64,000 nucleotides of DNA. It comes from Mycobacterium parmense. Its GTDB lineage: Bacteria; Actinomycetota; Actinomycetes; Mycobacteriales; Mycobacteriaceae. The stretch lies in contig NZ_AP022614.1 in NCBI RefSeq assembly GCF_010730575.1, forward strand, positions 1,550,001 to 1,614,000. The letters are read 5' to 3'. A program made the position numbers and the translations under genes. Under the pieces are notes generated by a model. It was not told the origin of the DNA and ran no database searches. It saw nothing but the letters and a program-made list of their open reading frames with translations. Positions 1 through 7,817 of this stretch are shown here, piece after piece; positions within the stretch are counted from its first letter, which is position 1, and each line of letters begins with the position of its first letter.

Positions 1-527
1 GGGGGCGGCTCCGTGGTGGGGATGGTCACCGGCCGGCGCGGTGGCGCGGGAAGCGGGACGGCTCCGCTGGCGGGGGCAGCGCCGATCATCGACGCGACGA
101 TGGTGCCGTGGGCGTCGCAGTCGGACAACCCGTCGCCGCCCATGATGTAGTCACCGCCCGGCAGCAGATGCGGCAGCCTCGGGTGCGGAGTGACACCGGT
201 GTCGATGACGGCCACCTTCTGGCCGGCGCCGCGGCCGAACTGCCAGGCCTCCGGCAGGTTGAGCATGTCCATGTACTTGGGCTGCAGCCGGAAGTCGGTG
301 CCCGGCAAGGTGCCGACCTCCGTGCAGTAAGCGGTCTGCTTCATCGGAGCCGGCGGGCCGGGCGGGCCGTCAGGCGGGACCGCGGCCGGGTCGATCGTCG
401 GAGGGGAGATGGCGGATGCGGGGGGCAGCCCCGCTAGCGAACCTGAAGTGAGCAAGACAGCGGCAATGGCCGCGCGAGATGCGCGGCCACGCCACTTCTT
501 GCCACTACCGATAGCGGATTGCTGCAT
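1..527 (-). CDS. mycP5: Mycosin MycP5, subtilisin-like protease of ESX-5 (5' part only)
   Basis: This is the N-terminal 175 codons of a membrane-anchored subtilase; the rest lies off the left edge. A basic N-terminus and hydrophobic stretch form a signal peptide ending near an ASA sequence. The catalytic Asp (VAVIDTGV, about residue 109) and catalytic His (DAHGT, about residue 140) are visible; the catalytic Ser is outside the window. In the family, MycP5 sits in the periplasm, stabilises the ESX-5 membrane complex and processes substrates. The ATG lies inside the 3' end of eccD5 (23-base overlap), so translation is probably coupled. Identity rests on the family motifs and on the position directly after eccD5. 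Confidence 0.93.
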   Translation of the reverse strand, partial: MQQSAIGSGKKWRGRASRAAIAAVLLTSGSLAGLPPASAISPPTIDPAAVPPDGPPGPPAPMKQTAYCTEVGTLPGTDFRLQPKYMDMLNLPEAWQFGRGAGQKVAVIDTGVTPHPRLPHLLPGGDYIMGGDGLSDCDAHGTIVASMIGAAPASGAVPLPAPPRRPVTIPTTEPP

Positions 528-2016
528 AAACGTTCATCAACCAAAACGCCAGCGGGAAGATCGGCATCAGGCAGAGGTACTCGATCCATTCCACGAACTT
601 GCGGAACAGCGGGCTGTAGACGGTGTTGGGCACGACCGCCGCGGCCGTGAGCCCGGCCGCCGGCAGCAGCACCAGGATCGCCACGCTGATCGACACCGAC
701 AGCGGCGACTGCAGCACCAGCGCGTAGCGGATGACCACCGTCGCGACAATCAGCACGGCCGTCCCGGCCAGGGTGATCGCCTGCCAGCGGTCGACGTACG
801 AGCGCCCGCGCAGCATGAGGAACCCGGCGCTGAAGCCGGCCAGCAGCAGCGGCAGCCAGCGCTGTCCGGTGTGCGGATCCGCCAGCGCGGTCAGCGTGAC
901 CACCATCAGCACGCCCAGCCCGGTCAGCAGACCGCCGAGGAACGAGCGGGCGCGCTCGGCCTGCAGCACCACGTCGCGCACCGACGCCGGACCCTCCAGG
1001 ACCGGCCGGCCGCCCTCGGAGCGGACGACGGTCGTGGGCAGGTCGGGGCGAGCCTCGAACACCCAGCGGCTCGTGGCCGAAGGGAACACGGGAAGGCGGA
1101 TGCCGGCCAGCCGCCGCGCGATGGCGGGCGCGCTCTGGTAGCCGAGCACGCAGAGCAGCACGACGCAGGTCAGCAGCGTCACAGCGCTGGTCATCGCGAC
1201 CATGCGGGCGAGCGCGGCGACCGCGGCCACCGCCGCGACGGTGATGATCGCGGTGTACAGGCCCAGTCGACGCCCGGTGAAGCGAAGCCCCATGATCGCG
1301 GCGATGGTGAGGACACCGAAGCCCAGCACCGCCTGCGGCGAACCGACCCCGCCCGGAGGCGCGGCCGCCGCGGCGACGGCCAACGGCGCGAGGCCGCTGA
1401 GCAGGAGCATGTCGCCGACGCCGCGCTCGTGATCGCTGCGGGCACGCGACAGCAGCAACCCGGAGACGCCCAGCACCGCGGCGGCGATCACCGCGGCGAA
1501 GACCGTCGGCAGCCAGGAGTTGTGGTGGAAGCGGAACCAGCCCAGCAACGCGGACCCGGCGATCACACCCGACGCGACCATGGTCGCGCCGACCTGAAGC
1601 GCGACCGTCGGGTCGATAGCGGCGAATCGTTTGCTGAGGTTCGCGGCCACCGCGGTGGAGATGTGCTCGATGACCTGAGAACGGTGCTCGGTGTCCGGGA
1701 TGTACCGGATCCACAGCCGGTCGCCGTCGTACACGTCCTGCTCGGTGAGGGACTGGGTGGCGCGCAGCGGGCTGCCGTCGACCAGGCACAGTGCCCACCT
1801 GCCGCGGCCACTGGCCTCGAGGGTGGGCTCACCCAGCTCGCGCAGGCGGCTGTTCACCACCTTCAGCAGCGGGTCGGTCATCACCGACACCGGGGCGTTG
1901 GCGTCCAGCAGGACGCCGATCTGTACGCCCTCACCGGCCATGATGCCGACGACCACCGCCCTAGGCTGTGAGATGCCCTCAACATCAGGCTGTAATGCTT
2001 CGACGACAGCAGTCAT
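505..2016 (-). CDS. eccD5: EccD5, multispanning membrane channel component of ESX-5
   Basis: The 503-residue protein has a cytosolic ubiquitin-like domain (about residues 15-110, with a VGVLLDANAP-like stretch) followed by about eleven hydrophobic helices to the C-terminus, the architecture of EccD proteins. The sequence closely matches what I know of M. tuberculosis EccD5, including the ending NVYAAIRYR. In the ESX-5 inner-membrane complex EccD dimers form the barrel around the putative pore. The start ATG overlaps the stop of a 41-codon frame (ATGA), and the 3' end overlaps mycP5, so the three are probably one translationally coupled unit. Confidence 0.95.
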   Translation of the reverse strand: MTAVVEALQPDVEGISQPRAVVVGIMAGEGVQIGVLLDANAPVSVMTDPLLKVVNSRLRELGEPTLEASGRGRWALCLVDGSPLRATQSLTEQDVYDGDRLWIRYIPDTEHRSQVIEHISTAVAANLSKRFAAIDPTVALQVGATMVASGVIAGSALLGWFRFHHNSWLPTVFAAVIAAAVLGVSGLLLSRARSDHERGVGDMLLLSGLAPLAVAAAAAPPGGVGSPQAVLGFGVLTIAAIMGLRFTGRRLGLYTAIITVAAVAAVAALARMVAMTSAVTLLTCVVLLCVLGYQSAPAIARRLAGIRLPVFPSATSRWVFEARPDLPTTVVRSEGGRPVLEGPASVRDVVLQAERARSFLGGLLTGLGVLMVVTLTALADPHTGQRWLPLLLAGFSAGFLMLRGRSYVDRWQAITLAGTAVLIVATVVIRYALVLQSPLSVSISVAILVLLPAAGLTAAAVVPNTVYSPLFRKFVEWIEYLCLMPIFPLAFWLMNVYAAIRYR

Positions 2017-2138
2017 CGCACTGCACCCCCTGCCATAGTGGATGTGGTAGCCCGCGCAGCCAGTTGCGCGGAAGCCTGCGTCGGTCCGCTCGCCGGAGCA
2101 TCGCCCCGGGAGAGATCCACGACCAAGTTGTCTGTCAT
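2013..2138 (-). CDS. Possible 41-residue small protein coupled to eccD5
   Basis: A short frame begins at an ATG preceded by a purine-rich AAGGCGAGG sequence at good distance and ends in a TGA that overlaps the eccD5 ATG (ATGA). The predicted product begins MTDNLVVDLSRG, is Ala/Thr/Ser rich, and has no signal peptide, membrane segment or cysteine. I do not recognise it. The overlap and the ribosome-binding site favour real translation, if only as a coupling leader that sets EccD5 synthesis. It could instead be a fortuitous frame in a GC-rich leader. Confidence 0.4.
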   Translation of the reverse strand: MTDNLVVDLSRGDAPASGPTQASAQLAARATTSTMAGGAVR

Positions 2139-2188
2139 CTGCCTCGCCTTGCGATCAAGAGTTGTGGTGAAACCCAGATTTGCTGATG

Positions 2189-2225
2189 ATTCTAGAGAAG
2201 TATGCCGTTTTCGCATCTCGACCGC
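2189..2225 (-). promoter_or_regulatory. Candidate promoter for eccD5-mycP5 in an AT-rich patch
   Basis: Between espG5 and eccD5 the base composition drops sharply (about 2162-2262). On the minus strand a TAGAAT hexamer at 2194-2189 matches the sigma-A -10 consensus at five of six positions. No convincing -35 is seen. It could give eccD5 and mycP5 a promoter separate from the esx genes upstream. Confidence 0.3.
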
Positions 2226-2271
2226 GTCTTATGCGCAAAAGCATTGATTAACATTGTGTTTCGCGACAAGG

Positions 2272-3174
2272 TCAGACTCTGCTGTGAGATTTCCACTCGC
2301 CGTAGGGCAGCGTGTCCAGCACAGTCTTGATGCCCACCTGAACCAACTGAGGGGTGGCCGGGCAGATGGCCAGCCACGCCTCCCCCGAGCCGGCCGTCCG
2401 GGCCTGCTGGTACATCGCGATCCGGCCGCCCGATCCGTCCTTGAGGGACAGGACCGACGTGCTCGGGCCCTTGGCGTCGTCCTGATATTGACGCGCATAC
2501 ACCGCAACCTCGGCGGCCGGGTCGGACAACGCCTGCCCCAGGGCGGCGACGGTCGCGGCGCTGATGCCCATCCGCCGCAGGTCGCCTCCGGAGAAGACGT
2601 TGAAGCCGGACTCCTGCCACGACTTGGTCGCTTCCAGCATTTCCTCCAGCGGCACGTTGACCGCGTTGATCGCCGCGGGTTCCGCGTGGTGAATCGACTC
2701 GAGGCCGTCCATCACCAGCGAGGCGATCGAAGCACTGTCGGCAATCGCGACGTCGTCGACGGTGATGTCGTTGCCGACACGGACCGCCGACACCCAGTGC
2801 TGGCCACGCCGGGCCAGCACCACGCGGAACTCGTTGTCGGGGATGTCGCGCGAACCCGGCGTCTGGTTCTCTTCCTCGACCACGCCGTAGAGCAGTTTGC
2901 CGCGTGAGAGCAGCGCTACGACCTCGAGGTCCGGCGCGGCCAGCACCCGCATGCGGGTGGCGACCTGCTCTTGCACCTCGTCACCGACGACGATCCCCTG
3001 CTCCCGCATCACGGCCATCCCCGGATGCTCGTTGAGCCAGTCGCTCGAGTCGGTAGACACATAAGGCCGGCAGCGCAACTCGGGCGCTACGTGCCGGATG
3101 TCGAGCAGCGCCTGAAGCATCCAGAAGCCGTCGACGTTGACGGTGATGTCGGTGCGGGTGCTCTGTTGATCCAT
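2272..3174 (-). CDS. espG5: EspG5, cytosolic PE-PPE chaperone of ESX-5
   Basis: The 300-residue product matches EspG5 along its length by recall (for example MDQQSTRTDITVNVDG at the start and LDTLPYGEWK near the end), the same length as the M. tuberculosis protein. EspG5 binds the hydrophobic tip of the PPE partner in PE-PPE dimers, keeps them soluble and delivers them to the ESX-5 membrane complex. The ATG at 3174 is preferred to a TTG one codon earlier because a GAGGGA ribosome-binding site precedes it. It follows esxN after a strong hairpin, and its substrates are probably the PE-PPE pairs encoded just upstream. Confidence 0.95.
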   Translation of the reverse strand: MDQQSTRTDITVNVDGFWMLQALLDIRHVAPELRCRPYVSTDSSDWLNEHPGMAVMREQGIVVGDEVQEQVATRMRVLAAPDLEVVALLSRGKLLYGVVEEENQTPGSRDIPDNEFRVVLARRGQHWVSAVRVGNDITVDDVAIADSASIASLVMDGLESIHHAEPAAINAVNVPLEEMLEATKSWQESGFNVFSGGDLRRMGISAATVAALGQALSDPAAEVAVYARQYQDDAKGPSTSVLSLKDGSGGRIAMYQQARTAGSGEAWLAICPATPQLVQVGIKTVLDTLPYGEWKSHSRV

Positions 3175-3222
3175 CAATCCCTCAAAAGGTCGTCAAAGTT
3201 GAAGTGCACGGTAACCGCAGGA

Positions 3223-3257
3223 CGCGGCAGCACACCTTTGGCTGGTGTGCTGCCGCG
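3223..3257 (-). terminator. Perfect 14-bp stem hairpin after esxN
   Basis: Arms 3223-3236 (CGCGGCAGCACACC) and 3244-3257 are perfect reverse complements around a 7-base loop. It starts 15 bases after the esxN stop and about 50 bases before espG5. No U-run follows on the minus strand, so it may be a partial terminator, attenuator or RNA-stabilising hairpin that separates abundant EsxM/EsxN synthesis from espG5-eccD5. Confidence 0.6.
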
Positions 3258-3271
3258 CCTGAAGTTGGGAT

Positions 3272-3556
3272 CTAGGCCCAGCTGGAGCCGACGGCAGAGT
3301 CAGTGCTCGACATGTTGCTGCCGGCGGTCTGAACCTTCTGGCCGTGGGAGTTGGCCTGCTCATAGATCACCTGGAAGTTGCGGCCCAGCTGAGTGATGAA
3401 CTCCTGGCAGGCCACCGAACCGGCGCCACCCCAGAAGTCACCGGCGGCCAGCACATCGCGAACGATGGACTGGTGCTCGGCCTCCAGCGAAGCCGCCTGC
3501 GCGCGAATCGTGGCGCCGTGGGCGTCCACATCGCCGAACGAGTAATTGATGGTCAT
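3272..3556 (-). CDS. esxN: EsxN-like WXG100 protein (ESX-5 substrate)
   Basis: The 94-residue protein has the helix-turn-helix WXG100 layout with the turn motif WGG at residues 42-44 and a start MTINYSFGDVDAHG characteristic of the EsxI/J/L/N/V subfamily. It is secreted by ESX-5 as a 1:1 heterodimer with the adjacent EsxM-like partner. The ATG is preceded by AAGGAG seven bases upstream. The name esxN is assigned by position (M. tuberculosis Rv1793); paralogues elsewhere in the genome may be nearly identical, so the symbol is positional. Confidence 0.93.
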   Translation of the reverse strand: MTINYSFGDVDAHGATIRAQAASLEAEHQSIVRDVLAAGDFWGGAGSVACQEFITQLGRNFQVIYEQANSHGQKVQTAGSNMSSTDSAVGSSWA

Positions 3557-3591
3557 GACATATCTCCTTAAAAGTTTCGAGGGACCGGCGA

Positions 3592-3888
3592 CTAGCTGCC
3601 GAGGATCTGCTGAGAAGCCTGCTCTTGCTGCTCGTAGTTGCTGGCGTCGCGGATCAACCCGTCACGCACGCCGTGCAGCATGTTCACGATGTTGCGGAAG
3701 GCCTGGTTGACCTGGCCCATGGTGTCATACGACGTCGCCTGAGCCTGGCCGCTCCAGCCGGCACCGGCGATGTTCATCGACGACGCCCACATCTTGCGGG
3801 CCTCGTCCTCGACGGTCTGCGCGTGGGTCTCGAAACGCCCCGCCATCGCCCGCATCTCGTGCGGGTCAGTCATAAAACGAGTTGCCAT
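3592..3888 (-). CDS. esxM: EsxM-like WXG100 protein, partner of EsxN
   Basis: The 98-residue product starts [19 protein letters not shown], carries the turn motif WSG and a C-terminal YxxxE secretion signal (YEQQE), and ends ASQQILGS as in the EsxM/QILSS subfamily. The two esx genes lie 35 bases apart and must be co-transcribed. The start is fixed by AAGGAG just upstream; an extended frame further upstream lacks a ribosome-binding site. Together with EsxN it forms the ESX-5 secreted heterodimer, a major T-cell antigen family in mycobacteria. Confidence 0.93.
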   Translation of the reverse strand: MATRFMTDPHEMRAMAGRFETHAQTVEDEARKMWASSMNIAGAGWSGQAQATSYDTMGQVNQAFRNIVNMLHGVRDGLIRDASNYEQQEQASQQILGS

Positions 3889-4214
3889 TTCGGCTATCTC
3901 CTTCGCTGCTCTGTTGTTACTTGTTGGTTGTTGGATGGGTGACGACCTGACGGCTGCGCACTGATGCAACCGCCTGGCCCATACAGAAAGCTGTGTGCCT
4001 GTCCGTCAACCCGGCGGTCGCCGGGTTGACGGACGGCGCAGTGTTGTTCGGCCCGTACCCGAACCGCGTCGTTCGGGCCGGCGGAGTGTGCGTTGCCCCC
4101 CAAGGTGCCGCTTCGGCGCAGCAACCGCTGCCGGCCCTCATCGAGTGCCGGACGGCTGCGGTGGAACCTGCGCCGGAAACGGCTCTGTCCCAAATCTCTG
4201 GACCGGTGAATCGA
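3889..4214 (-). other. Intergenic region between PE19-like and esxM
   Basis: No supported gene. It is the 5' leader of esxM-esxN and contains the hairpin at 4001-4034 and the esxM ribosome-binding site. I saw no convincing promoter. Confidence 0.5.
4001..4034 (-). terminator. Perfect 15-bp stem hairpin between PE19 and esxM
   Basis: Arms 4001-4015 (GTCCGTCAACCCGGC) and 4020-4034 are perfect reverse complements with a GGTC loop. It lies 180 bases after the PE gene and about 110 before esxM. On the minus strand no U-run follows. It may act as an attenuator or processing/stability element that lets esxM-esxN differ in level from the PE-PPE genes. Confidence 0.55.
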
Positions 4215-4514
4215 TCAGCCGGCGGCGGCCGCGTTGGCGGCCTCGGTGGCCGCGTACGACCCGGAGCTCATGGTCAGGGTGTTCACGAACATCTCGTGGA
4301 TCGCCTGGGCCTGGGCGCTCACTGCCTGGTACATCTGCGCGTGGGCGGCGAACTGCGCCGCGGTCAGCGCCGACACCTCGTCTGCCGCGGCCGGTACGAC
4401 ACCGGTGGTCGGGGCTGCTGCGGCGGCGTTCTGAGCGCTCAGCGTCGAGCCGATGCCCTGCAGGCTCCCGGCCGCCGCGGCCAGAGCCTCCGGCTGTGTG
4501 GTCACGAACGACAT
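4215..4514 (-). CDS. PE protein, PE19-like
   Basis: This 99-residue protein consists of the PE domain alone: it starts MSFVTTQPEALAAAAG with the Pro-Glu signature at residues 8-9 and ends with a YxxxE motif (YAATE) that is part of the type VII secretion signal. PE proteins form a helical heterodimer with a PPE partner. It sits just before esxM, as PE19 (Rv1791) does. It differs from the PE protein at 9597-9896 at only four residues, although silent sites have diverged, so both are old duplicates under strong constraint. The ribosome-binding site GGGAGGAAATT directly precedes the ATG. Confidence 0.93.
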   Translation of the reverse strand: MSFVTTQPEALAAAAGSLQGIGSTLSAQNAAAAAPTTGVVPAAADEVSALTAAQFAAHAQMYQAVSAQAQAIHEMFVNTLTMSSGSYAATEAANAAAAG

Positions 4515-4873
4515 AATTTCCTCCCAAATTTACTTCGGCACCGCTCTCTGGAAGAGAGTAGATGACTGGATTCTTCCGAGGGTCTGTTCGACCTCGCCTG
4601 TTCGCAAGTGTTCACCGAACAGCACGACGAATTCACTTTTAGTAACGACAGAGTAACAGCGTTCGGCGGCGTTCGGGAGACCTCACAGGACGGTCACAGC
4701 AAACCGCAAGCGCGCGATCCGAGTGGGGGCCCAAAAACCGACTCTGAGCTGCAAGGACATCCGGCCGCCGTGCCTCCGCGGACCATCGGTCGAGCAAATG
4801 TGCAACGCATTTGCGCGCAATGATTGCTCGGCCGTCGACTTTCATCTCCGTCAATCCATTCGAAAGGTACGGT
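4515..4873 (-). other. Leader region upstream of the PE19-like gene
   Basis: No supported gene. On the minus strand it holds the PE ribosome-binding site, the GTTCR cluster at 4585-4621, several TANNNT hexamers of uncertain value, and an inverted repeat (CGAGCAA at 4791-4797 with TTGCTCG at 4824-4830, and a nested CAAATG/CATTTG pair) that could end PPE27 transcription. Confidence 0.45.
4585..4621 (-). promoter_or_regulatory. GTTCR cluster upstream of PE19, possible RegX3 site
   Basis: GTTCG occurs at 4586 and 4600 and GTTCACC at 4610-4616, followed by GAACA, so TGTTC-ACC-GAACA is also a small palindrome. RegX3, the mycobacterial PhoP-type phosphate regulator, recognises GTTCACC-like repeats and is known to control the pe19 region of esx-5 in M. 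tuberculosis. Sequence resemblance is what I see; binding is inferred. Confidence 0.4.
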
Positions 4874-6106
4874 TCATCCGGCCGCGGGCGGCCGGGCCAT
4901 GACGGTGGGCTTGAACCCGTATCGCGGCCCGGCACCGCCGGGAGCGGATCCCGTCCCCGCCAGCGGCATGCCGCCCAGCAGATTTCCGGCCCCGGCGTCG
5001 GGCGCCTCCCTGACATTGCTGACCGGGATCGCCGAGGCGGCGTGATGTTCGGCTGCCAACGTGCCCGTCCATGTCGACGGAACCGACAGCCGCCCGACCG
5101 TACCGCCACCGCCCAGCGACCCGGTCACATGCGCGGCACCGCCGCCGAGCAGGCCTCCCAGGCTGGGCAAGCCCTTGGGAACGGCGGCCGCGGCCGCCGG
5201 AGCCGCCCCGCCGAGGGCTCCCGTAGTCTTCGCGACCTGGGTCAGGAAGTTGCCCATACCGATGCTGAAGTAGGGCAGACCCTCGGTGTTGTAGAAGACA
5301 CCGGCGTAGGGCGTGTATGCCGTCATGAACGCCGACAGGCTGTTGCCCGGAAACGACGACTGCCCGAAGAGGATCTGCCACAGCCACGACAGCGGACCCG
5401 ACGACGACGCGAGGTAGTTCCACTCGCCTTGGATGGGCGAGTAGATCGGCGCCGCCAGCCTCTGCAGTTGTGAGGTGATCTGGCTGATCAGGCTGTTGAT
5501 CTGGTTCTGGATCGAGCTGACGGAGGTGCCGGCGGCGGTGGTCACCGCCGCGGCCTGGGTGGTGGAGGCCGCCGGGCTGGCGACCTCCGGCGCCGCGGCG
5601 AAGGGGGTGACGCTGGAGGCCGTCGCCGAGTTGCCGGCATAGCTGTACATCGTCGCGGCATCCTGAGCCCAGAATTCGCCGTATTGCGCTTCCAACTGGG
5701 CGATCGCGGCGGTGTTCAGGCCCAGCACGTTGGTCGACACCAGCTGCGCGAGCTGTTGGCGGTTGGCGGCGATGAGCGGCGGCGGCACGATCGCTGCGAA
5801 GGCGGACTCGTAGGCCGCCGCCGCCGAACTGGCCTGCGTCGCCGTCTGCTCCGCCTGGGCGGCCGTCGCCGTCATCCACTCGACGTACGGCGTGACCGCG
5901 CCCGCCATCGACGCCGACGCCGGCCCGAGCCATTCCTCGCTCGACAGCTGGGTCACCACGTTCTCGTATTGAAGGGCGGCCGCGTTGAGCTCGGCCGCCA
6001 GCGAGTTCCACGCCGACGCCGCCGTGACCAGTGACGTCGAACCGCTGCCGGAATACAGCCGGGCGGAATTGATCTCCGGCGGTAGAGCACCGAAATCGAT
6101 TGCCAT
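4874..6106 (-). CDS. PPE family protein, SVP subgroup, PPE27-like
   Basis: The 410-residue protein begins with the ~180-residue PPE domain ([16 protein letters not shown], then the WLG turn of the WxG motif) and carries the GRLSVPSTW motif that defines the PPE-SVP subgroup, ending with a GFKPTVMARPP tail. PPE-SVP proteins are ESX-5 substrates recognised by EspG5. The start at 6106 has an AGGAG site eight bases upstream. Its likely PE partner is the PE19-like protein downstream. Its C-terminal third resembles the PPE at 8375-9586 (shared LLGGMPLAG and PTVMARPP), which suggests local duplication. Confidence 0.9.
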   Translation of the reverse strand: MAIDFGALPPEINSARLYSGSGSTSLVTAASAWNSLAAELNAAALQYENVVTQLSSEEWLGPASASMAGAVTPYVEWMTATAAQAEQTATQASSAAAAYESAFAAIVPPPLIAANRQQLAQLVSTNVLGLNTAAIAQLEAQYGEFWAQDAATMYSYAGNSATASSVTPFAAAPEVASPAASTTQAAAVTTAAGTSVSSIQNQINSLISQITSQLQRLAAPIYSPIQGEWNYLASSSGPLSWLWQILFGQSSFPGNSLSAFMTAYTPYAGVFYNTEGLPYFSIGMGNFLTQVAKTTGALGGAAPAAAAAVPKGLPSLGGLLGGGAAHVTGSLGGGGTVGRLSVPSTWTGTLAAEHHAASAIPVSNVREAPDAGAGNLLGGMPLAGTGSAPGGAGPRYGFKPTVMARPPAAG

Positions 6107-6564
6107 GTCGTGACTCCTAACCCCTTCTGGCCGTACTGGCCGTTTCGGTTGCTCCATACGGCTCCGGGCGCAAACCCTTAGTGCTGAACAACAATTGGTG
6201 ACAAACGCTCTCGGCGGCCGGGCGCACCGCCGCAGTCGGCAGCCGGCCGCCTCCCGGGCGGGAAGTCCTTCGTCCACGGCGCGCCGCACGGCCCCACAGG
6301 CATGGTGGCTGTGAACTGCGGACCTCTGCGCCGACGCCGCGCGCGGGGGTAATCGATACCGGCCAAAGGTACGGAGTCCGCTGCGGGTGTGGAGTCACCG
6401 GCGCGCCCACCCGGTACGAATTCGGATCACGGGAAAGGTCCAGCCAGGCAACGGCCCAATTCTTTCCGGGAATTTGCCGTGGCGTATTTCCCAGCGCCGC
6501 CTTCTGCACCGAGAAATTGGTCGCGTGGGCGATGAATCCGCCATTGTCTGTAACCATGATCGCG
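6107..6564. other. Intergenic region between two PPE genes
   Basis: No supported gene. A minus-strand frame starting eight bases after the upstream PPE stop is open for 146 codons but lacks a ribosome-binding site and mycobacterial codon bias, so I do not call it. The region holds the AGGAG site of the PPE27-like gene and a TTGTTGTTCAGC stretch on the minus strand near 6185-6196. Confidence 0.4.
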
Positions 6565-7788
6565 TTATCCGGCCGACGGCGGGCGCACCAGCACCCGGTG
6601 TTTGAATCCGTATTCGCGCGGTGGCCACGCGCCGGCGCCGCGCCGGCCCCCGGCGCTCATGGGGACCCCCCGCAGCAGGCCGCTGGTGTCGCCGTGCGGG
6701 CCGCCGACGTAGTCGACCGCCATCGCCTTGGCCACGGGCTCCTCCATCGAGCCCGGCGGCGATGCCCAGTTCGACGGCACCGACAGGCCACCGATCCTGG
6801 AGGAGGAGGCGAGGTTGGCCGAGACCGCCGATGCGGGGTGTGTGCCCGCCAGGTTGCTCAGGCCGAGCCCCGCGAACTGCGGGGTCGGATACCAAGCGCC
6901 GCCCGCGCCTGCCGTCGCCCCACCGGGGCCGAAGGTGCTCTGCTGAGTGATCGAGCCCCAGAAGGACATGATTCCTGCCGAGAAATACCCGAGCCCCACG
7001 GTGGTGCGGGCCAATGCCTGTCTGCTGGTGGCGTTGAGATTGGCGAACTGCTGAACAATCCACCAGTCCATCGGATTCAGTCCCGAGGCGTAGGACGCGG
7101 ACGAAAGCTGTTGCAGGACTTCGTTGATCGAAGTGAACAGCGAAGTGATCGAAATGCCATCCGGCGCCACGGCAAGCCCGGGGGTGGCCTGGGCGACGCC
7201 GGCACCAGTCGGCGTCGCGATGGCCTGGGTTACTGCGGACGCTTGCGCGGCCGGACCGCCCTGGTTCGTGTTCTGCGCCGGTTCGGTGAACGGAGCCAGT
7301 TCCGTCGCGATCGCCGAAGCGCCCGCGTAGCCGTACATCGCGGTGGCATCCTGAGCCCACATCTCGGCGTACTGGGCCTCCGTAGCCGCGATCGCCGCGG
7401 AATTCTGGCCGAAGAAATTCGTTGCGATCAGCGTCGTCAGCAGGACCCGGTTGGCCGCGATCACCGGCGGGGGCACCGTCATCGCGAACGCGGTCTCGTA
7501 AGCGGCCGCCGCCGAGCGGGCCTGACTCGCGGTATCCCCGGCCAGGGCGGCCGCGGAGCCGAGCCAGGCGATGTACGGCGCGGCCGCGGCGAGCATCGAT
7601 CGGGACGCCGGGCCCAGCCACGCCGAGCCGGTCAACTCGGTGAGCACCGCCTGGTAGCCGGCGGCCGTGGAGCCCAACTCAGCCGCGAGCCCGTCCCAGC
7701 CCGCCGCCGCAGCCATCAACGAATCCGAACCCGGACCGGCATACATCCGGCCCGAGTTGATCTCCGGTGGCAGGGCCCCGTAGTCCAT
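6565..7788 (-). CDS. PPE family protein, SVP subgroup (extra PPE relative to M. tuberculosis)
   Basis: The 407-residue product starts [18 protein letters not shown], has the WLG turn of the PPE domain and the GGLSVPSNW motif of the SVP subgroup, and ends in a [11 protein letters not shown] tail. It is most like the PPE25-type protein at 10078-11349 (shared [10 protein letters not shown] and FFGQN stretches). M. tuberculosis has three PPE genes in this stretch (PPE25, 26, 27); here there are four, and this is the one without an obvious counterpart by position. The ATG has no strong ribosome-binding site of its own but follows an eight-codon leader frame by two bases. Confidence 0.88.
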   Translation of the reverse strand: MDYGALPPEINSGRMYAGPGSDSLMAAAAGWDGLAAELGSTAAGYQAVLTELTGSAWLGPASRSMLAAAAPYIAWLGSAAALAGDTASQARSAAAAYETAFAMTVPPPVIAANRVLLTTLIATNFFGQNSAAIAATEAQYAEMWAQDATAMYGYAGASAIATELAPFTEPAQNTNQGGPAAQASAVTQAIATPTGAGVAQATPGLAVAPDGISITSLFTSINEVLQQLSSASYASGLNPMDWWIVQQFANLNATSRQALARTTVGLGYFSAGIMSFWGSITQQSTFGPGGATAGAGGAWYPTPQFAGLGLSNLAGTHPASAVSANLASSSRIGGLSVPSNWASPPGSMEEPVAKAMAVDYVGGPHGDTSGLLRGVPMSAGGRRGAGAWPPREYGFKHRVLVRPPSAG

Positions 7789-7790
7789 GA

Positions 7791-7817
7791 TCAGGAACCG
7801 CCGAGCTGGATCGACAT
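7791..7817 (-). CDS. Possible octapeptide leader upstream of PPE
   Basis: ATG at 7817 follows a GGGGAAA sequence and encodes MSIQLGGS before a TGA that ends two bases before the ATG of the next PPE gene. As that PPE lacks a good ribosome-binding site, re-initiation from this leader is plausible. No conservation could be tested. Confidence 0.25.
   Translation of the reverse strand: MSIQLGGS

Noticed and set aside
6117..6557. A 146-codon minus-strand frame between two PPE genes
   Set aside because: No ribosome-binding site, atypical codon use and no recognisable domain; treated as non-coding.
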